A stretch of DNA of 64,000 nt. Source: Motacilla alba alba (taxonomy: Eukaryota > Chordata > Aves > Passeriformes > Motacillidae). Within the stretch, counting starts at the first letter, position 1. Every line of letters starts with the position of its first letter. The stretch lies in NCBI RefSeq assembly GCF_015832195.1, contig NC_052026.1:12449619-12513618 (forward strand), read 5' to 3'. Both the position numbers and the translations under genes were made by a program. This document shows positions 38,301 to 49,104 of the stretch, one piece after another. The notes under the pieces are model-generated. The model did no database searches, was not told the origin of the DNA, and saw only the letters and a program-made list of their open reading frames with translations.

Positions 38301-41300
38301 ATGCTGGAGTTATGCTGAGCAGGATTTGGCAGGTGCCTGTTCCCCCCTCCCACACAGCGCCCCTCACCTTCCTCTTGATGTGCTCCAGGAGGTGCTCATG
38401 GCCCTGCAGGAAGCAGAGGTGCTGGAACTCAGTGTCGTCCCTCTCAGGCTTGACCAGCCCCCCCTGCTCGATGTTCACCACCTTCCTGAAGCCATCTGCA
38501 CAGAGAGGACACAGCTGAGGGGCAACAGGACCCAGCACTCCCTCCACCTCCCACCCTCATCACCCTTGAAGACATTTCTGATCACCCTCCATACTTTTGG
38601 AGCTGCCAGTGCTTACCCCTGGACATGCTTTTGGGCCATAACCACCAGAAACCCAGGGCAAGGGAGAGCCCTGAGCATCCCACTGGCCACTCCTGCTGCA
38701 GCCTATGCCATGAAAGCCTTTCCATCAAGGGGACATTGGTGTGCCAGGAGCTGAAATGCCAGCTCTTAGGGAATTCCTGTCTCAATTTGCAAGCCACAGG
38801 GATTCAGGAGAAGGTTTTTCAAAGGCACAGACCATCAACAGGTGCCACTTTTGGAAAAAAGGGTCACGTGCACATTTGGAAATCTGCTTTGAGTACGTCT
38901 CTGAAGTCCTTAAAAGTTTCTAAGCTGTATTGAAGGACTGACCTAAAATTTATGAAAATGCTACTATTGAGTGAAATAGCAAAGTTAAAACTTGACTAAG
39001 GAACTTAATTACTCACAGAAAAAATCTCCAAGAACTATCAGAACAATCACATTGTTGAAGTGGCTGAAAATTACACCTAAACCTCCTTTAAGGGGTAAAA
39101 ATGTCTGATCAGTAAGGTAAGGTTTGCAGGAAGAAGAATTGTCTGTTACTAGTTCAGTGATATGGCTGGTGAAAGGGATAAGCTCAGGGCACAGGACACA
39201 CAAGAGCAGCACATTCTGGGGGAGGTGTCACAGCTGGTGGCTGGATAAAGCTCCATATAGAATAAAATGGAAAATGAATAATAATAGATCATCAAATCAA
39301 TGCAAGAAAAGCAGAACACCTGATAGGTGAAAGTTCTTATCCCACATCCTGAAATGTAATCTAACAGAAATTCCATGCTGGAATTTAAGGTAACACAAAG
39401 ACATCACTACTCTGAGATGTATGAGGCAGATCCTCTTTGGCAAACTCAATAATGCCACAAGTCATATACATGAGACCCCAAACTTTCCTCTGCACAATTC
39501 TCTCCCATGCCTCCTGTCCCCCCATATCTGTGGGCCCTTGTATCTGGGCCCCGGGAGCTGCACTCACACATGTTCAGCTGCCGGATGAAGCTGGCCATGT
39601 TGTTGTGCTTGAAATACTTGGGCAGCACCTCTTTGGCAAAGCGGCCTTGGTCGAACACATGGAAGCTGGTGCCATTCTGCAAAGGAGATAAGGACAAAGG
39701 CAAAGTCAGGGGAGTGGCCCTGACCACGAGAGGTCCAGGAAGAGTCCTACAGCAGGGGAAGTCTTGGTCTCTGAACTACTACCTTGAAGCTAAGAAGAGC
39801 AACAAAAGCCCTCAATGAGAGACGTGCTCCTTTCAGTTCTGGTACAGTCAGGCTTCTGTGGCTACAGGTTTGATTCTTTTCTGCTTTTTGTCACTGCTTA
39901 GTTGAGAGTCTTGGATGTGAGAAAGAAACCACTGACTTTTGTGCCCAAATAGCTGGTAGGTAGTCTGTGATCATCCCCTCTTGCATGGACTTCACAGAAG
40001 GACTAAAGTCTTAAGAATGCCCTGAAAGTGGGAATTGCCATTATAACCCCTGCCATCACAACCTACTTGCTCAGATCTAACCCCAGTCCATCTGCTCCGG
40101 AGCACAGCAGCCCTGGAGGGAGCACTGCCTGGAGACATGGCACAAGAAGCACAGCAAGGCAAGAAGCAAATCATCTCTGGAGACACCACACTTGCCAAGA
40201 AGCTCTACACACATTTTATTGATTATTTTTAATAGTAAACAGCCACGAGGGCGACCCACAAAAAGTTGACAGTCACGCTTTGCAGTCCAAGCTAGCAACA
40301 CACATGTTAATCAGATAAATCTTCCATTTCTGGGGTTGCATTGCAACGATCCATGACTGCCAAACAAGGCAAACTGCCTGGGATTGCTGGCAGAGAAGAT
40401 GCACTACAGGCCACGTGCTTTCCCTGCCTGGCCTTCTACCTGCTGACAGCCACATCAGTGCAATGACATCAGCAGATATTAGGGACTTGCCTCAGCTGCA
40501 GCTGAGTTTCAAGGGACAAGAGCTAAAGACACCAGAGCCTGCACTGTGTTGGCAGGGAGTGGTCTGGGACCAGCACGCCACAGTCATCCTCCTTGCTGTG
40601 TTTAGTGCTACTACCAGGAGGCAGAGGCATGTCAGCCTGGGTGGGCATTCCACAGGGGCTGGTTTGTGACACAGGACAGTGATTTGTAAGAGCCCTCAGG
40701 CTCTGTGTGCAGGAGGAGGGTACCAGTGGTGTGAGTCCCACCTCGCACCCATCAGGGGCTCTGCAGCTGCAAGGGTGCTCTCAGGGAAGTCTGGAAATCT
40801 CTGAAACAGGGAGTGCAATCAGGGTCATGAGATAGCTCAGTGACTAAAGGGGGGCTGGTGTGTGCCTGCAGCCTGCCATGGCCACCAGAAAACAGCCAGC
40901 TGGCAAACCCTGCTGCCCTAGCCTGCATTTCCATCACCACATGGTGCCAGCTGCCTCTGAGCTCAGGCTCATTTGGCAGCTCTAACAATTAACAACCACT
41001 AACATGAGACTTTGGGTCTGCTGCACTTCTTGTTCCTTGCTTACTACTGCAAACACTGAACATGACTGTGCCTCAACAGTGCTCTTTGACCATTTTTGAG
41101 GTCTTCCCTATCATTCCTTACCCCATACAGCAAAAGCAAAGGCTGATCAAGCGTTTAAGAGATTCACTGACAACCTACATGCTGGAATAATCCTGTCTTT
41201 GAGAGTTTGCAGACAGGACAGCAGGGACCAGGGTTACCCAACACTGCAAACACTGCCCTGGGGACCCAGCTGGTTTATTCTGCTTCCCTGGTGCTTCTGC

Positions 41301-43408
41301 CCCTTACTCTGGGATACAGCTGTGTGTCCCAGGTTGGACACCCTGATGGAAAATGAGAAGCACAAGAATTTTGTATACCTCAACAAGTCCTTATGGCCTC
41401 TAATGAGAGGCCATTCCTTTGAATTCAGGGCCACAATGTTCTCAGAAGCTGGCACACTCAGAAAGGCTCCTACAGATACAAGAGACTTTGGGGTTACTGT
41501 GTGCTCACCGATGAACTGTGCATGTGTCAGTTTGTTCCCACACTGCAGCTGTGCCTTGGGTGTTTCACACCACGGGAGCACAAACCCAGAGAAACTCTGG
41601 AAGTCTTCTCTGCCCAAAGCAAAACTGACTCTGCAGCACAACAATCGTGGCAGATGCTTATCTTTACTGCTTTTGACAGAACCACCAGGACAGACGTGGT
41701 GTGCTCTGACAAGACAAGTGCTAGTCCAGGAATTCACCAGTTCTCCCTTACAGCATCTTCCATTTAAAAAATTAATTGAAATTACTTCTTGCCTGATCTA
41801 CCACGGACACAGAGAGCAGAGTTTTCCTTTCCACTTTACAGCAGACTTTAGTGTATATATAAACTATTACTGCATTTCCTCTCCATCTCTTCTTCATGCT
41901 AAGAAACAGTTCAGAGGTCCTTATGGGTCCTATTTTCTAGAAGTACTGATTATGGGTCCTATTTTCTAGAAGTACTGATACACCCAGAAATCTTAGGTAT
42001 GCACACAATCTCTCAGCTCCAATATCACCAATGTATAGAAGCTGAAGAATGTGAGAAACGCAGATACCTGCAACAAGGGGAAAATGAGACACCTAAAAGC
42101 CTTACCAAAACCTCCAAGGATGCAGCTGCAGCCAATGTCAGTTTGCAGGAAAGCAAAGCACAGTGGTGGACAGTCAAAATTAACAGTGTTCTAAGTGTAA
42201 CAGAGGGGGGACTATTTACACAGGTTAGAAAATAATTTCTAGCTTTAAAATCCTTATTTAAAACTTGGTGGTTCTCAGGGGTATGGCCATGTAATACCAG
42301 CATCACACTACCATGGTCACAGATATCAATGCAGCTCCAATCCTGTCTCAGGTCTTGAATGAAAACTCTACTGGACACAAAGTATACATAAGAAAGACTA
42401 CTTTAGACTTTTTTACCACTCCCCTTTAAATTTGTTATAGATTCCTGATTTTGGAGAACAATTTTATGTACACAACTTATCTAATAACTCCAACTCCCTG
42501 CTGAAAACAAAGCACATTATTTGCAGCAAGTCTTAGGTCAAAAGCACAATGTGGTATCAAAGTGTTGTATAAAGAGGATAAATCATTTTATTTCTGTGAT
42601 TGCACTTAGTATATTAATGTTTCTGTGACAAATAAGAAGCCAAAGAAAAGCAATCTATCCCTATGAATCTGTACAGACAGAATGTACCCACATCACCATG
42701 ATCGTCACACAGACTCATTGAAAAATCAAATAAAGCTCTTCCAAAATTATTTAGGGTGATAGTCTGAGATCTGTTTAAATTATAGCTTTGAGTCTGAGTT
42801 CTGAGTGCTGTTTATCTGCTGCCTTCTACCTAGACATTTGTGAGAGGCTGCTAAGAAACACACATGAGATAATACCAAACAGCAGTGAAAGTTTTTAAAG
42901 GCTTAGCTCATTTCCTAGAAAATGTTAGGGAGCTGCAGATTCAAGCAAGGTGAAAAATATTTCTCTCAAAGCACATGGAATTCTTAGAATTAGAACATTA
43001 GACACTTTTTAGGATGTTTTAAGTGAGATATGTAAATATTATAATTAAAACACCCACAAAACAGTTGCCCCTCTGAAACAGAAAAGCCACGATATTTCAG
43101 ATAAATAATGCCAAGTATATCCAGAAGTGCCTGTACTTGAATCCTGGTTTTTGCACTCTGCCAGTAACTGGCAGCACCTCTGCCAAGCAGAGGGCAGCTC
43201 CTGTGCCATGCAGCTCTCAGGCCTCACACCTGGGTTTTCCCTGTTGTTGCAGGCATTGGTGACACCCAACATCTGTTGCACTTACAGAACTCCAGCAGAT
43301 GAGATGGTTCGTTTCAGGGTCTTCCACCAGCGTCCAGAGTTTTGTTAGGAAGGCTGGGACATTGCTGGAGTATCCATCCATCACCAGAGAGCTGGGTGAA
43401 TCCTGCAT
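23350..43408 (-). CDS. HSF4: HSF4, heat shock transcription factor 4 (510 aa)
   Basis: Coding exons in transcript order: 43408-43286, 39676-39568, 38495-38368, 37506-37382, 35207-35132, 33705-33641, 31937-31838, 31138-31014, 29256-29032, 27762-27657, 26315-26250, 24695-24608, 23546-23350. All junctions are GT-AG, and the phases close on TGA (510 aa; human HSF4b 492). Residues about 17-120 form the winged-helix DNA-binding domain ([39 protein letters not shown]). The HR-A/B trimerisation coiled coil spans about 128-200 ([14 protein letters not shown]). HSF4 rather than HSF1 is shown by [26 protein letters not shown] (with its VKEEP-type sumoylation neighbourhood), [13 protein letters not shown], the MQDSP start, and TRADD as the divergent neighbour. 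Unlike mammalian HSF4, residues 373-396 resemble the HR-C repeat of HSF1. An in-frame stop lies upstream of the chosen ATG. It is a nuclear factor; in mammals it controls lens crystallin and chaperone genes. Confidence 0.95.
26446..26471 (+). repeat. (GGGCT)n pentamer repeat in HSF4 intron 11
   Basis: Five GGGCT units in a row are followed by a G run. It is a short G-rich microsatellite with no other feature nearby. Confidence 0.85.
30164..30176 (+). promoter_or_regulatory. CTCF-like motif in HSF4 intron 8
   Basis: CCACCAGATGGCA is identical, in opposite orientation, to the motif at 20006-20018. Motif only. Confidence 0.4.
36583..36595 (-). promoter_or_regulatory. weak CTCF-like motif in HSF4 intron 4
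   Basis: On the minus strand this reads CCACCAGATGACA, one base from the motif at 20006-20018; the change falls in the GGC part of the core, so binding is less likely. Confidence 0.2.
36920..36940. repeat. AT-rich inverted repeat (hairpin) in HSF4 intron 4
   Basis: Two perfect 9-base arms, TATGTTATA and TATAACATA, are separated by 3 bases. It could extrude as a small cruciform. No gene association is apparent. Confidence 0.7.
37830..38065 (+). mobile_element. decayed CR1-type LINE reverse-transcriptase fragment
   Basis: One frame reads [11 protein letters not shown], the degenerate form of the non-LTR reverse-transcriptase motif LDFxKAFDxVPH. About 90 bases on, the nucleotide stretch encoding a [13 protein letters not shown] sequence matches the following part of such elements. 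Stops and frame changes show it is dead. It sits in HSF4 intron 3, antisense to the gene. Boundaries are approximate; assignment to CR1 rather than another LINE clade is by resemblance. Confidence 0.55.
41921..41978. repeat. perfect tandem duplication, 2 x 29 bp, in HSF4 intron 1
   Basis: Bases 41921-41949 are repeated exactly at 41950-41978. Each copy contains TTCTAGAA (41935-41942 and 41964-41971), the two-unit core of a heat-shock element. The perfect identity suggests a recent duplication or an assembly artefact. Confidence 0.9.
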
Positions 43409-43411
43409 AGC

Positions 43412-43515
43412 TTTGCAGCGTCCCAGCTAAACTGACCCCATTGCCCTGGGCGCGCCTGCTGCCCCGCACGCGCCTGCGTCCCACACAGAATGAGCCACCC
43501 AATTTTATCCCAGGC
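43412..43515 (-). promoter_or_regulatory. HSF4: putative HSF4 promoter
   Basis: On the minus strand an inverted CCAAT box (ATTGGG, about 43496-43501) and a TATA-like GATAAAA (43509-43503) lie about 95 bases upstream of the HSF4 start codon, followed by a small GC-rich patch with several CpG (43441-43485). It is a local patch rather than a full CpG island. The transcription start is not directly visible. Confidence 0.35.
43427..43441 (-). other. upstream open reading frame in HSF4 5' leader
   Basis: On the minus strand an ATG at 43441 opens a four-codon frame (MGSV) ending in TAG at 43427, 18 bases before the HSF4 start codon. If the transcript starts upstream, it could reduce HSF4 translation. 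Confidence 0.4.
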
Positions 43516-46500
43516 CAGTGGAAAGTAGGCAGCCAGGGAGTCACATCAGCAGTGCTGCTCGCACTCTTAAAAACTCAGCACAATGGGATGGCATCACCAG
43601 TCCCAGAGAACAATACACAGAATGAAAATGCACTGCAGCCGATCTCGCAGAGCTGTGAATAAATACGCAGCGTCATGCAAAGGGAACACGTGCTGCCCAC
43701 CTTATGCTGGGAGGTGGGCAAGTCACCAAAGCAAACCCACCTGCCCGGGGTCTGGGGGACACCCAGGCACAGAAATCACAGGTTTCTGAAGGCACCCAAG
43801 TTGTTAGTTTGGAATTTTCTTGTCCTAAACTATGGCTGGCATAGACAAACGAGAGCTGGCCAGACTCAGGGCTGTACATCTTCAGCAAGGGCTGTACATC
43901 TTTGACTTTGAAAAGTCAAAATTGTAAGCAGGTTTAGCTGCTATGTTATTTATCAACAGAAATTATTTAGCTCTTGCAGGAGAAAAGAGGATGCTAAACA
44001 CAACTACACATGGAATCTATTAGACAAGATGGTTTTACCATTAATATAAAAGCCTTAAATAGCTCTAAATAAATGTGTGGCTTAATGTCAGGGTAATTTC
44101 AACTCACAAACTGCTCTTTAAATAACATAATAAAATATAAAATCAACATTAAATTTTCCTGAAGTCCTTAGCAAAAACTTGCAAAGCTCAACATTCCTGC
44201 TAAAAAATGGAACAGACTTCTCACCTGATGCCTACAGAGTCCTTTAAGGCCAAACACTGAAAGAGTCAGGAGGTGAGAAGAGACAAGATAAGTAAGTGTC
44301 AAGATAAGGATAACAATGCAATCATTTCTTCTTGCCATTTTCAAAGGGCAGCTTAGAACAGTGTACTAAGAATGTGGTATTTCCCCTAAAACCCAAGTCA
44401 CCATCACTAACTGACACAACCCAGCAAGTAACACAAATTTTATATAAGCAGCTGCTAGTCATGCCAGGTTACATCATCACACACAGAAGGCACAAGGTCA
44501 GCAGTGCCACAGCAGAGTGGAGTAGATGTTTGACATGCACTGGAAACAAGGATCAGGTTATTCCTGCAAAGGTGCTTGGACAGAGGACCCCACTCCTCTC
44601 ACCTGACCTCTGTCAAGTGCCAAACAGAGCTGGAAGAACAGCTGCAGCCCCTTGTATGCATACCTGGAAGATTCTATGTCCATCTCAAAGATAATACAAT
44701 ATTCAGACAAGGATTTCTTCTGGGATGTAATGCCACAGTTCTGCAGCTGTCTGTCAGAGCAGACATTTTGCCAATTCAGTCAGGTTTAAACATGGGAAAA
44801 CTTCCAAAACTACAATTAATTCTCAAGAGTCCCTGTTGAAGAAAAATAAAACAAGAGCACCCAAAAAGGGACAGCGACACACATTAGGATTTAACTAACA
44901 AATCAAACTGGACTAGAGAGGAGGTTAAAAAAAACCAAACTTGAAATGTCACCATATTTTGAATTTGAACTTAAAAAATTATGAAAATCTCTTGGTCAGT
45001 GGTTTCATAGTTTTTTTCAATCAATCCTAATAAGCTGACTGATACTTTTCAAGAGTTAAAATTGTCAGATCAAAGCTTTTTTGGGAAAAAATTGGGTTTT
45101 TTTCCCTACAGTGAGGTTTTGCTACTCTGAGTAATAAAAATGCAAGGGAATTTTCTGGTACTGCTGCACTGGTATTCAAAAAGCTGAGACAGATTTCTCA
45201 AACTGTGAGGGAAAAAACCTCTTAGCAAGCAGAAGCTCTGCACAGAAAACAGCCTCAAATATCCATTTTTTTACTGATAGTGCAACAGAAGACCTCAAGT
45301 AGAAACCAGCAGCTTAATGACAATGGTCCTTGCCTGTGATGAGATGCTGCAGTTTGGAAAAAAACCTTCTTTGACTTTGACTCCAGTTTGCAGAAACTGC
45401 ACTTACAAGGTCTGACATAATAAGGGAAAAGTGTATTTTAATCAACCTTTCCTGTGAACTATAATGCAGAAGAGTAAGTGTCTGGGAAGAAGGTTTAGAG
45501 CATCAGATCATTACCTAACTTTTCCATTTGCCTTCTTCCAAAATGCGTTGCACCTCTCTTCTAGATTTCTGCACAAAATAAACTACCACCATGACACGTT
45601 TCTTCAGCCCTCTCATAACCAGGCATGAGATTTTTAAAAGGAAACATCCCCCTTCTTAGGCCAGCCCTGGAGTGTGGCCCAAGTCTCACAATCTCACTCT
45701 GAATTTCATGGCATGCCCTTTCTGGGGCTGTGGAAGCCCCAGGACCCAGAGTCACAACACTCCCTCAGCAGTGCAGGTTTCATTTAAATGAAAACCTGTG
45801 CACCATGAGAGCCTCAAACAAGGGCTGGAGCTGAAACCCATGAAGCAAGAACAGAGCAGCAATGCAAAAAGCCTAACGCAGAGGGGAACACGACTGCACG
45901 TTTTTCTAGAATGTGCTGCTTTGAAGCGTGACTCCTTACTGGGAGTGTGAGGTGGCAGCAGCACAGCAGCACTGCTATCTTATCTGCCATCGTATCAGCA
46001 ACAACCCCCTTCCCACCCAGCCAGCTACAGCAGCCAAGTGACACCGTCCTGCTTCCTGCCTGGGAACTCAGCATCTTTTGCCATCTTTGACAATCACCTC
46101 GACAGCTCGGACATTGCTTCTCTACTTTTAGCTGCTTTTAATACTGTCTCTAACACAGATCTGCTAGTGTTAAGGCAAAATGAGATCTCATGTGTTCAGC
46201 TCCTTTTGCTTTATGATTTCCTTAAAGCCTTTGGAGCCACTAAGAAGGATTGTGAATCTCATAGACAGTAAGAGCGTGCTTTTAGCCTTCTGACTGCTGC
46301 CAGCTCAGGGCAGCCTGTCCTATCCCAGCACCAGCCCCCCAGGCAGACTTGCCACTGAACCCTGACCCCCCAGTTCTGTGCCAGCTGAGCCCCACTGAGC
46401 TACAGCCTCTCCCCTCACTGCCATCTTTACTTCCCAAGTGGGAAACAACAAGATGAAACTCCAAGTGTTCATCAAGCACTTGGATTTCTCCCCATGGGAC

Positions 46501-47066
46501 GCTCCCAGAAGGCACAAACTCAGCAAGGGTCAGCAGAGGAGAAACTGGGGGCTCAGTTACCCATTCTTTTTTTACCCCCACAACATACGGCAGGTGGATT
46601 GGCTTCAAGGACAAAATATTTCCAGGATATGGGTGGGTGATGCTCCCCACAGCAATCACGCTGCGGTTCCCACCTGGTTCTGGGAGCCAGCACTGCTTCA
46701 GGTTTAGCTTTTGAAGTGAAATGTTGGGATGTTCAGGTTCATTTCGCCCCATCAGACAGACCTTAAATGTATGAACTCACTTGCTTAAACTGTTAGCAAG
46801 TAAATGCTTTGTTTCCAGAAGCATTGGCACCATCAGGCCTGCTGACTCTGAAGGGGTCTGTGGGCACTGCCTGCCCCCCTAGATCTGACCCTGTGATCCA
46901 GAGCACCCAGGAGATCCAGCCCAGATTAACCCCTATACAGATCTATTTGAATCACATCTTTCCTTTAGCAAACAAATTAGGTTTATATTGTTAAAATACT
47001 GCTGTTGTAAAATAGCATCAGATCTGTAAGTATTTTTAGCATTTTCAAATGCTTCCTGCTTTTTTG

Positions 47067-47110
<44 letters not shown>

Positions 47111-47400
47111 CAGTTTAGTCCCCCAGTTTGCACAAACCACTGCCAAGCCAGAGTGACTGCAGCTTGCACGTGAGCCCAAAATCTGGCCTCAGGCCCATGC
47201 CAGCTTTTCACCAGCTGGGGACAAACAAGGGAGCTGCTGTTATCCTTCAGCTCACAGGGCACCTATGCAGGGCAAATGTAGCCTGGGCAGGAGGCTGCTA
47301 CCTGAGTTGAGCAATGGAGACCCAAATCATGCTTTGATGGGCACAGAACCTCTCGTGGACTGGGAAATGCTGCTTCATTCTCTCTACCTATCCAAACTCT
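43516..47400. other. intergenic region between divergent HSF4 and TRADD
   Basis: No exon with recognisable homology was found. In human, FBXL8 occupies this position between TRADD and HSF4, but no F-box or leucine-rich-repeat frame was seen. Several open frames of 80-160 codons (for example 46282-46752 on the minus strand) lack domain features. The right part holds a 43-base T run (47068-47110). Confidence 0.55.
47068..47110 (+). repeat. T43 homopolymer
   Basis: Forty-three consecutive T follow TTTTTGC and are followed by CAG. It resembles the poly(A) end of a retroposed sequence on the minus strand, but no target-site duplication or retrocopy body was recognised. Confidence 0.95.
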
Positions 47401-47429
47401 CAGCAGCAGCACTACGGGGAAAAGCTGAC

Positions 47430-48270
47430 AAATGCCAGCCAGGACCCTGCAGCCTCGCGTGTGTCAGCCACAGGCCACGCAGGGCCTTCAAGCCACCGCA
47501 CTCGCCTCCATCCCTAATGGTCCACAGAGACACATCCATCCCAGCCCTCGGGCAGCTCCGGAGCCACCTGAACGGGCTATTTCTGACAGATCTTCACCTA
47601 CACGAGACACCAAGCCGCCGAGCTGGGAGGGCGGCCTTGCGGCGGGGACACCTGGAAGCGTCAAGGTGTGGGCAAGCCGCGGCCTGCGCTGCCCCGCAGC
47701 AGCCCCTGCCCCGCGCGGCCTCGGGGCCTGGACAATAGAAGGCATTAAAGGGAAGCGCCGCCGGCCATTCCAGGGGGCTGTTGGGATTTACTTTCTCCTT
47801 CCCGTTTCCCCGCCCGCAGCGGGGTGCCGAGCGGCGCCGCGCCCGGGCGGAAGTGTCGGGGCCGAGGCCGGCGCTGAGGAGGTAAAGCCGCCCGGGGCCG
47901 CCGGGCCGGGGCTGCCGCGGGCAGGGGGCCGGGGGCGCGGGGCCGGGGCCGGGCGGGCCCGCCGGGACAGCTGGAGGGGCCGGGCTGGAGGGGCCGGGCT
48001 GGGGGGACACCCGGGCACCGAGCGGACACCCGGGCAGCGGGGGCAGCCTGCGGGCGGCACAGCGCGGCGGGACGGGGCCGGCGGCTGCTCCGGCGCTTTT
48101 CCCTTATGGACAGCCCCCTCCCAGCCAGGCTGTGACGGGAATTGAGCAGCAGCGGCCTGACGCCTGCAGAAGTCAGCGAAAAGGCAGTAACCCTGATCGC
48201 AAACGTGGCTTACCGTCCGGGGCTGGCTTTCTGAAGCACCCCACCGCGGTTTGACCGCGGAGCCGGGACA
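47430..48270 (+). promoter_or_regulatory. TRADD: CpG-island promoter of TRADD
   Basis: A strongly GC- and CpG-rich block lies ahead of the TRADD coding exons. It contains an ETS/GABP-type site CGGAAGTG (47848-47855) and a plus-strand donor GAGG/GTAAAG at 47882, which ends the likely non-coding first exon. Downstream of the donor the plus strand carries many runs of 3-6 G (47890-48050), including a 14-bp tandem unit, with G-quadruplex potential. Confidence 0.7.
47856..47881 (+). other. TRADD: TRADD non-coding first exon (5' end approximate)
   Basis: The exon ends at the donor GTAAAG (47882-47887) in the CpG island and would splice to the acceptor at 49094 (TTTTGTAG), 10 bases before the TRADD start codon. 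Its 5' end is unknown and is placed just after the ETS site only as a guess. Confidence 0.4.
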
Positions 48271-48367
48271 GGCGTGGGGCAGTGCTCACTGGACGGGAGG
48301 ATTCAGCCGCTGGGTTAACACTGCAGAGGCACAAGAGCAAGGGGCGTAAACAAGGCAGAGGGGGTCA

Positions 48368-48612
48368 CAGAATCACAGAATGGTTTGGGTTGGAAGGGAC
48401 CTTTCCAAGGCCATCTAGTTCAACTCCTCTGCGGTGACCGGGGACCTCTTGAACTCGGTCAGGTCTCTCAGCCCAGTCCAGCCTGGCCTTGAATATTTTC
48501 AGAGATGAGGCATCCACCACCTCTCTGTGCCAGCACCTCACCACCCTCACTGTAAAAAATTTCTTCCTGATATCTAATCTAAATCTACTCTCTTAGTTTA
48601 AAGCGATTACCT
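48368..48612 (-). mobile_element. CR1 LINE 3'-end fragment (TRADD intron 1)
   Basis: The minus strand reads the typical CR1 3' tail: AGGAAGAAATTTTTTACAGT, GTGAGGGTGGTGAGG, GAGGTGGTGGATGCC, CCCTTCCAACCCAAACCATT and the terminal repeat ATTCTGTGATTCTGTGA at 48368-48384. Truncation at the 5' side is usual for CR1. Confidence 0.9.
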
Positions 48613-49104
48613 TTGTCCTGCCTGTGTAGAGTGTCCTGTAACAAGAGCACTGGGCCCTGTGAACAACCAGGGAACCAGGACCTTAAGGAGAACGTCTCTG
48701 GTGGCAATGGGGCTTCAGTCCATGGGAGCTTGCCAGAGCCAGGACTGCTGGGTGGTCCCTGGAGTGCTTCAATCATTTCACATTTTGCCAGCTTGGCTAG
48801 TCAGAGGCACAGGGACTGAACCTCCGCTTCAGACTATCTTTGGATTATAGAATGAATGGACTCCAGTGGAAAATGAAAGCAAAGCTTTGTGAGCTTCTGT
48901 CTTTGGGATATGGTGTCCCACTGAGGTGTGCTTTACAGAGTAACAGTAAACCCCCCCAAAGGCTACACTTGCTTCAGCAACATCAGCACTGCTCTAAGAA
49001 GTAAGAGTAAATCTCCATAAGCCTGTTGTGCATGTGCTATAGCACTCCCCTGGCATCAGGCCATTTCCCTTATGGTCTCTGTGTGATTTTGTAGGGTGCT
49101 GAAG

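Noticed and set aside
47432..48145. 237-codon plus-strand frame spanning the TRADD CpG island, considered as an N-terminal extension of TRADD
   Set aside because: The TRADD N-terminus aligns with the human start at 49105, and the frame reads through the first-exon donor into G-rich intron.
48365..48550. 61-codon minus-strand frame ahead of TRADD
   Set aside because: It is the 3' tail of a CR1 LINE fragment.
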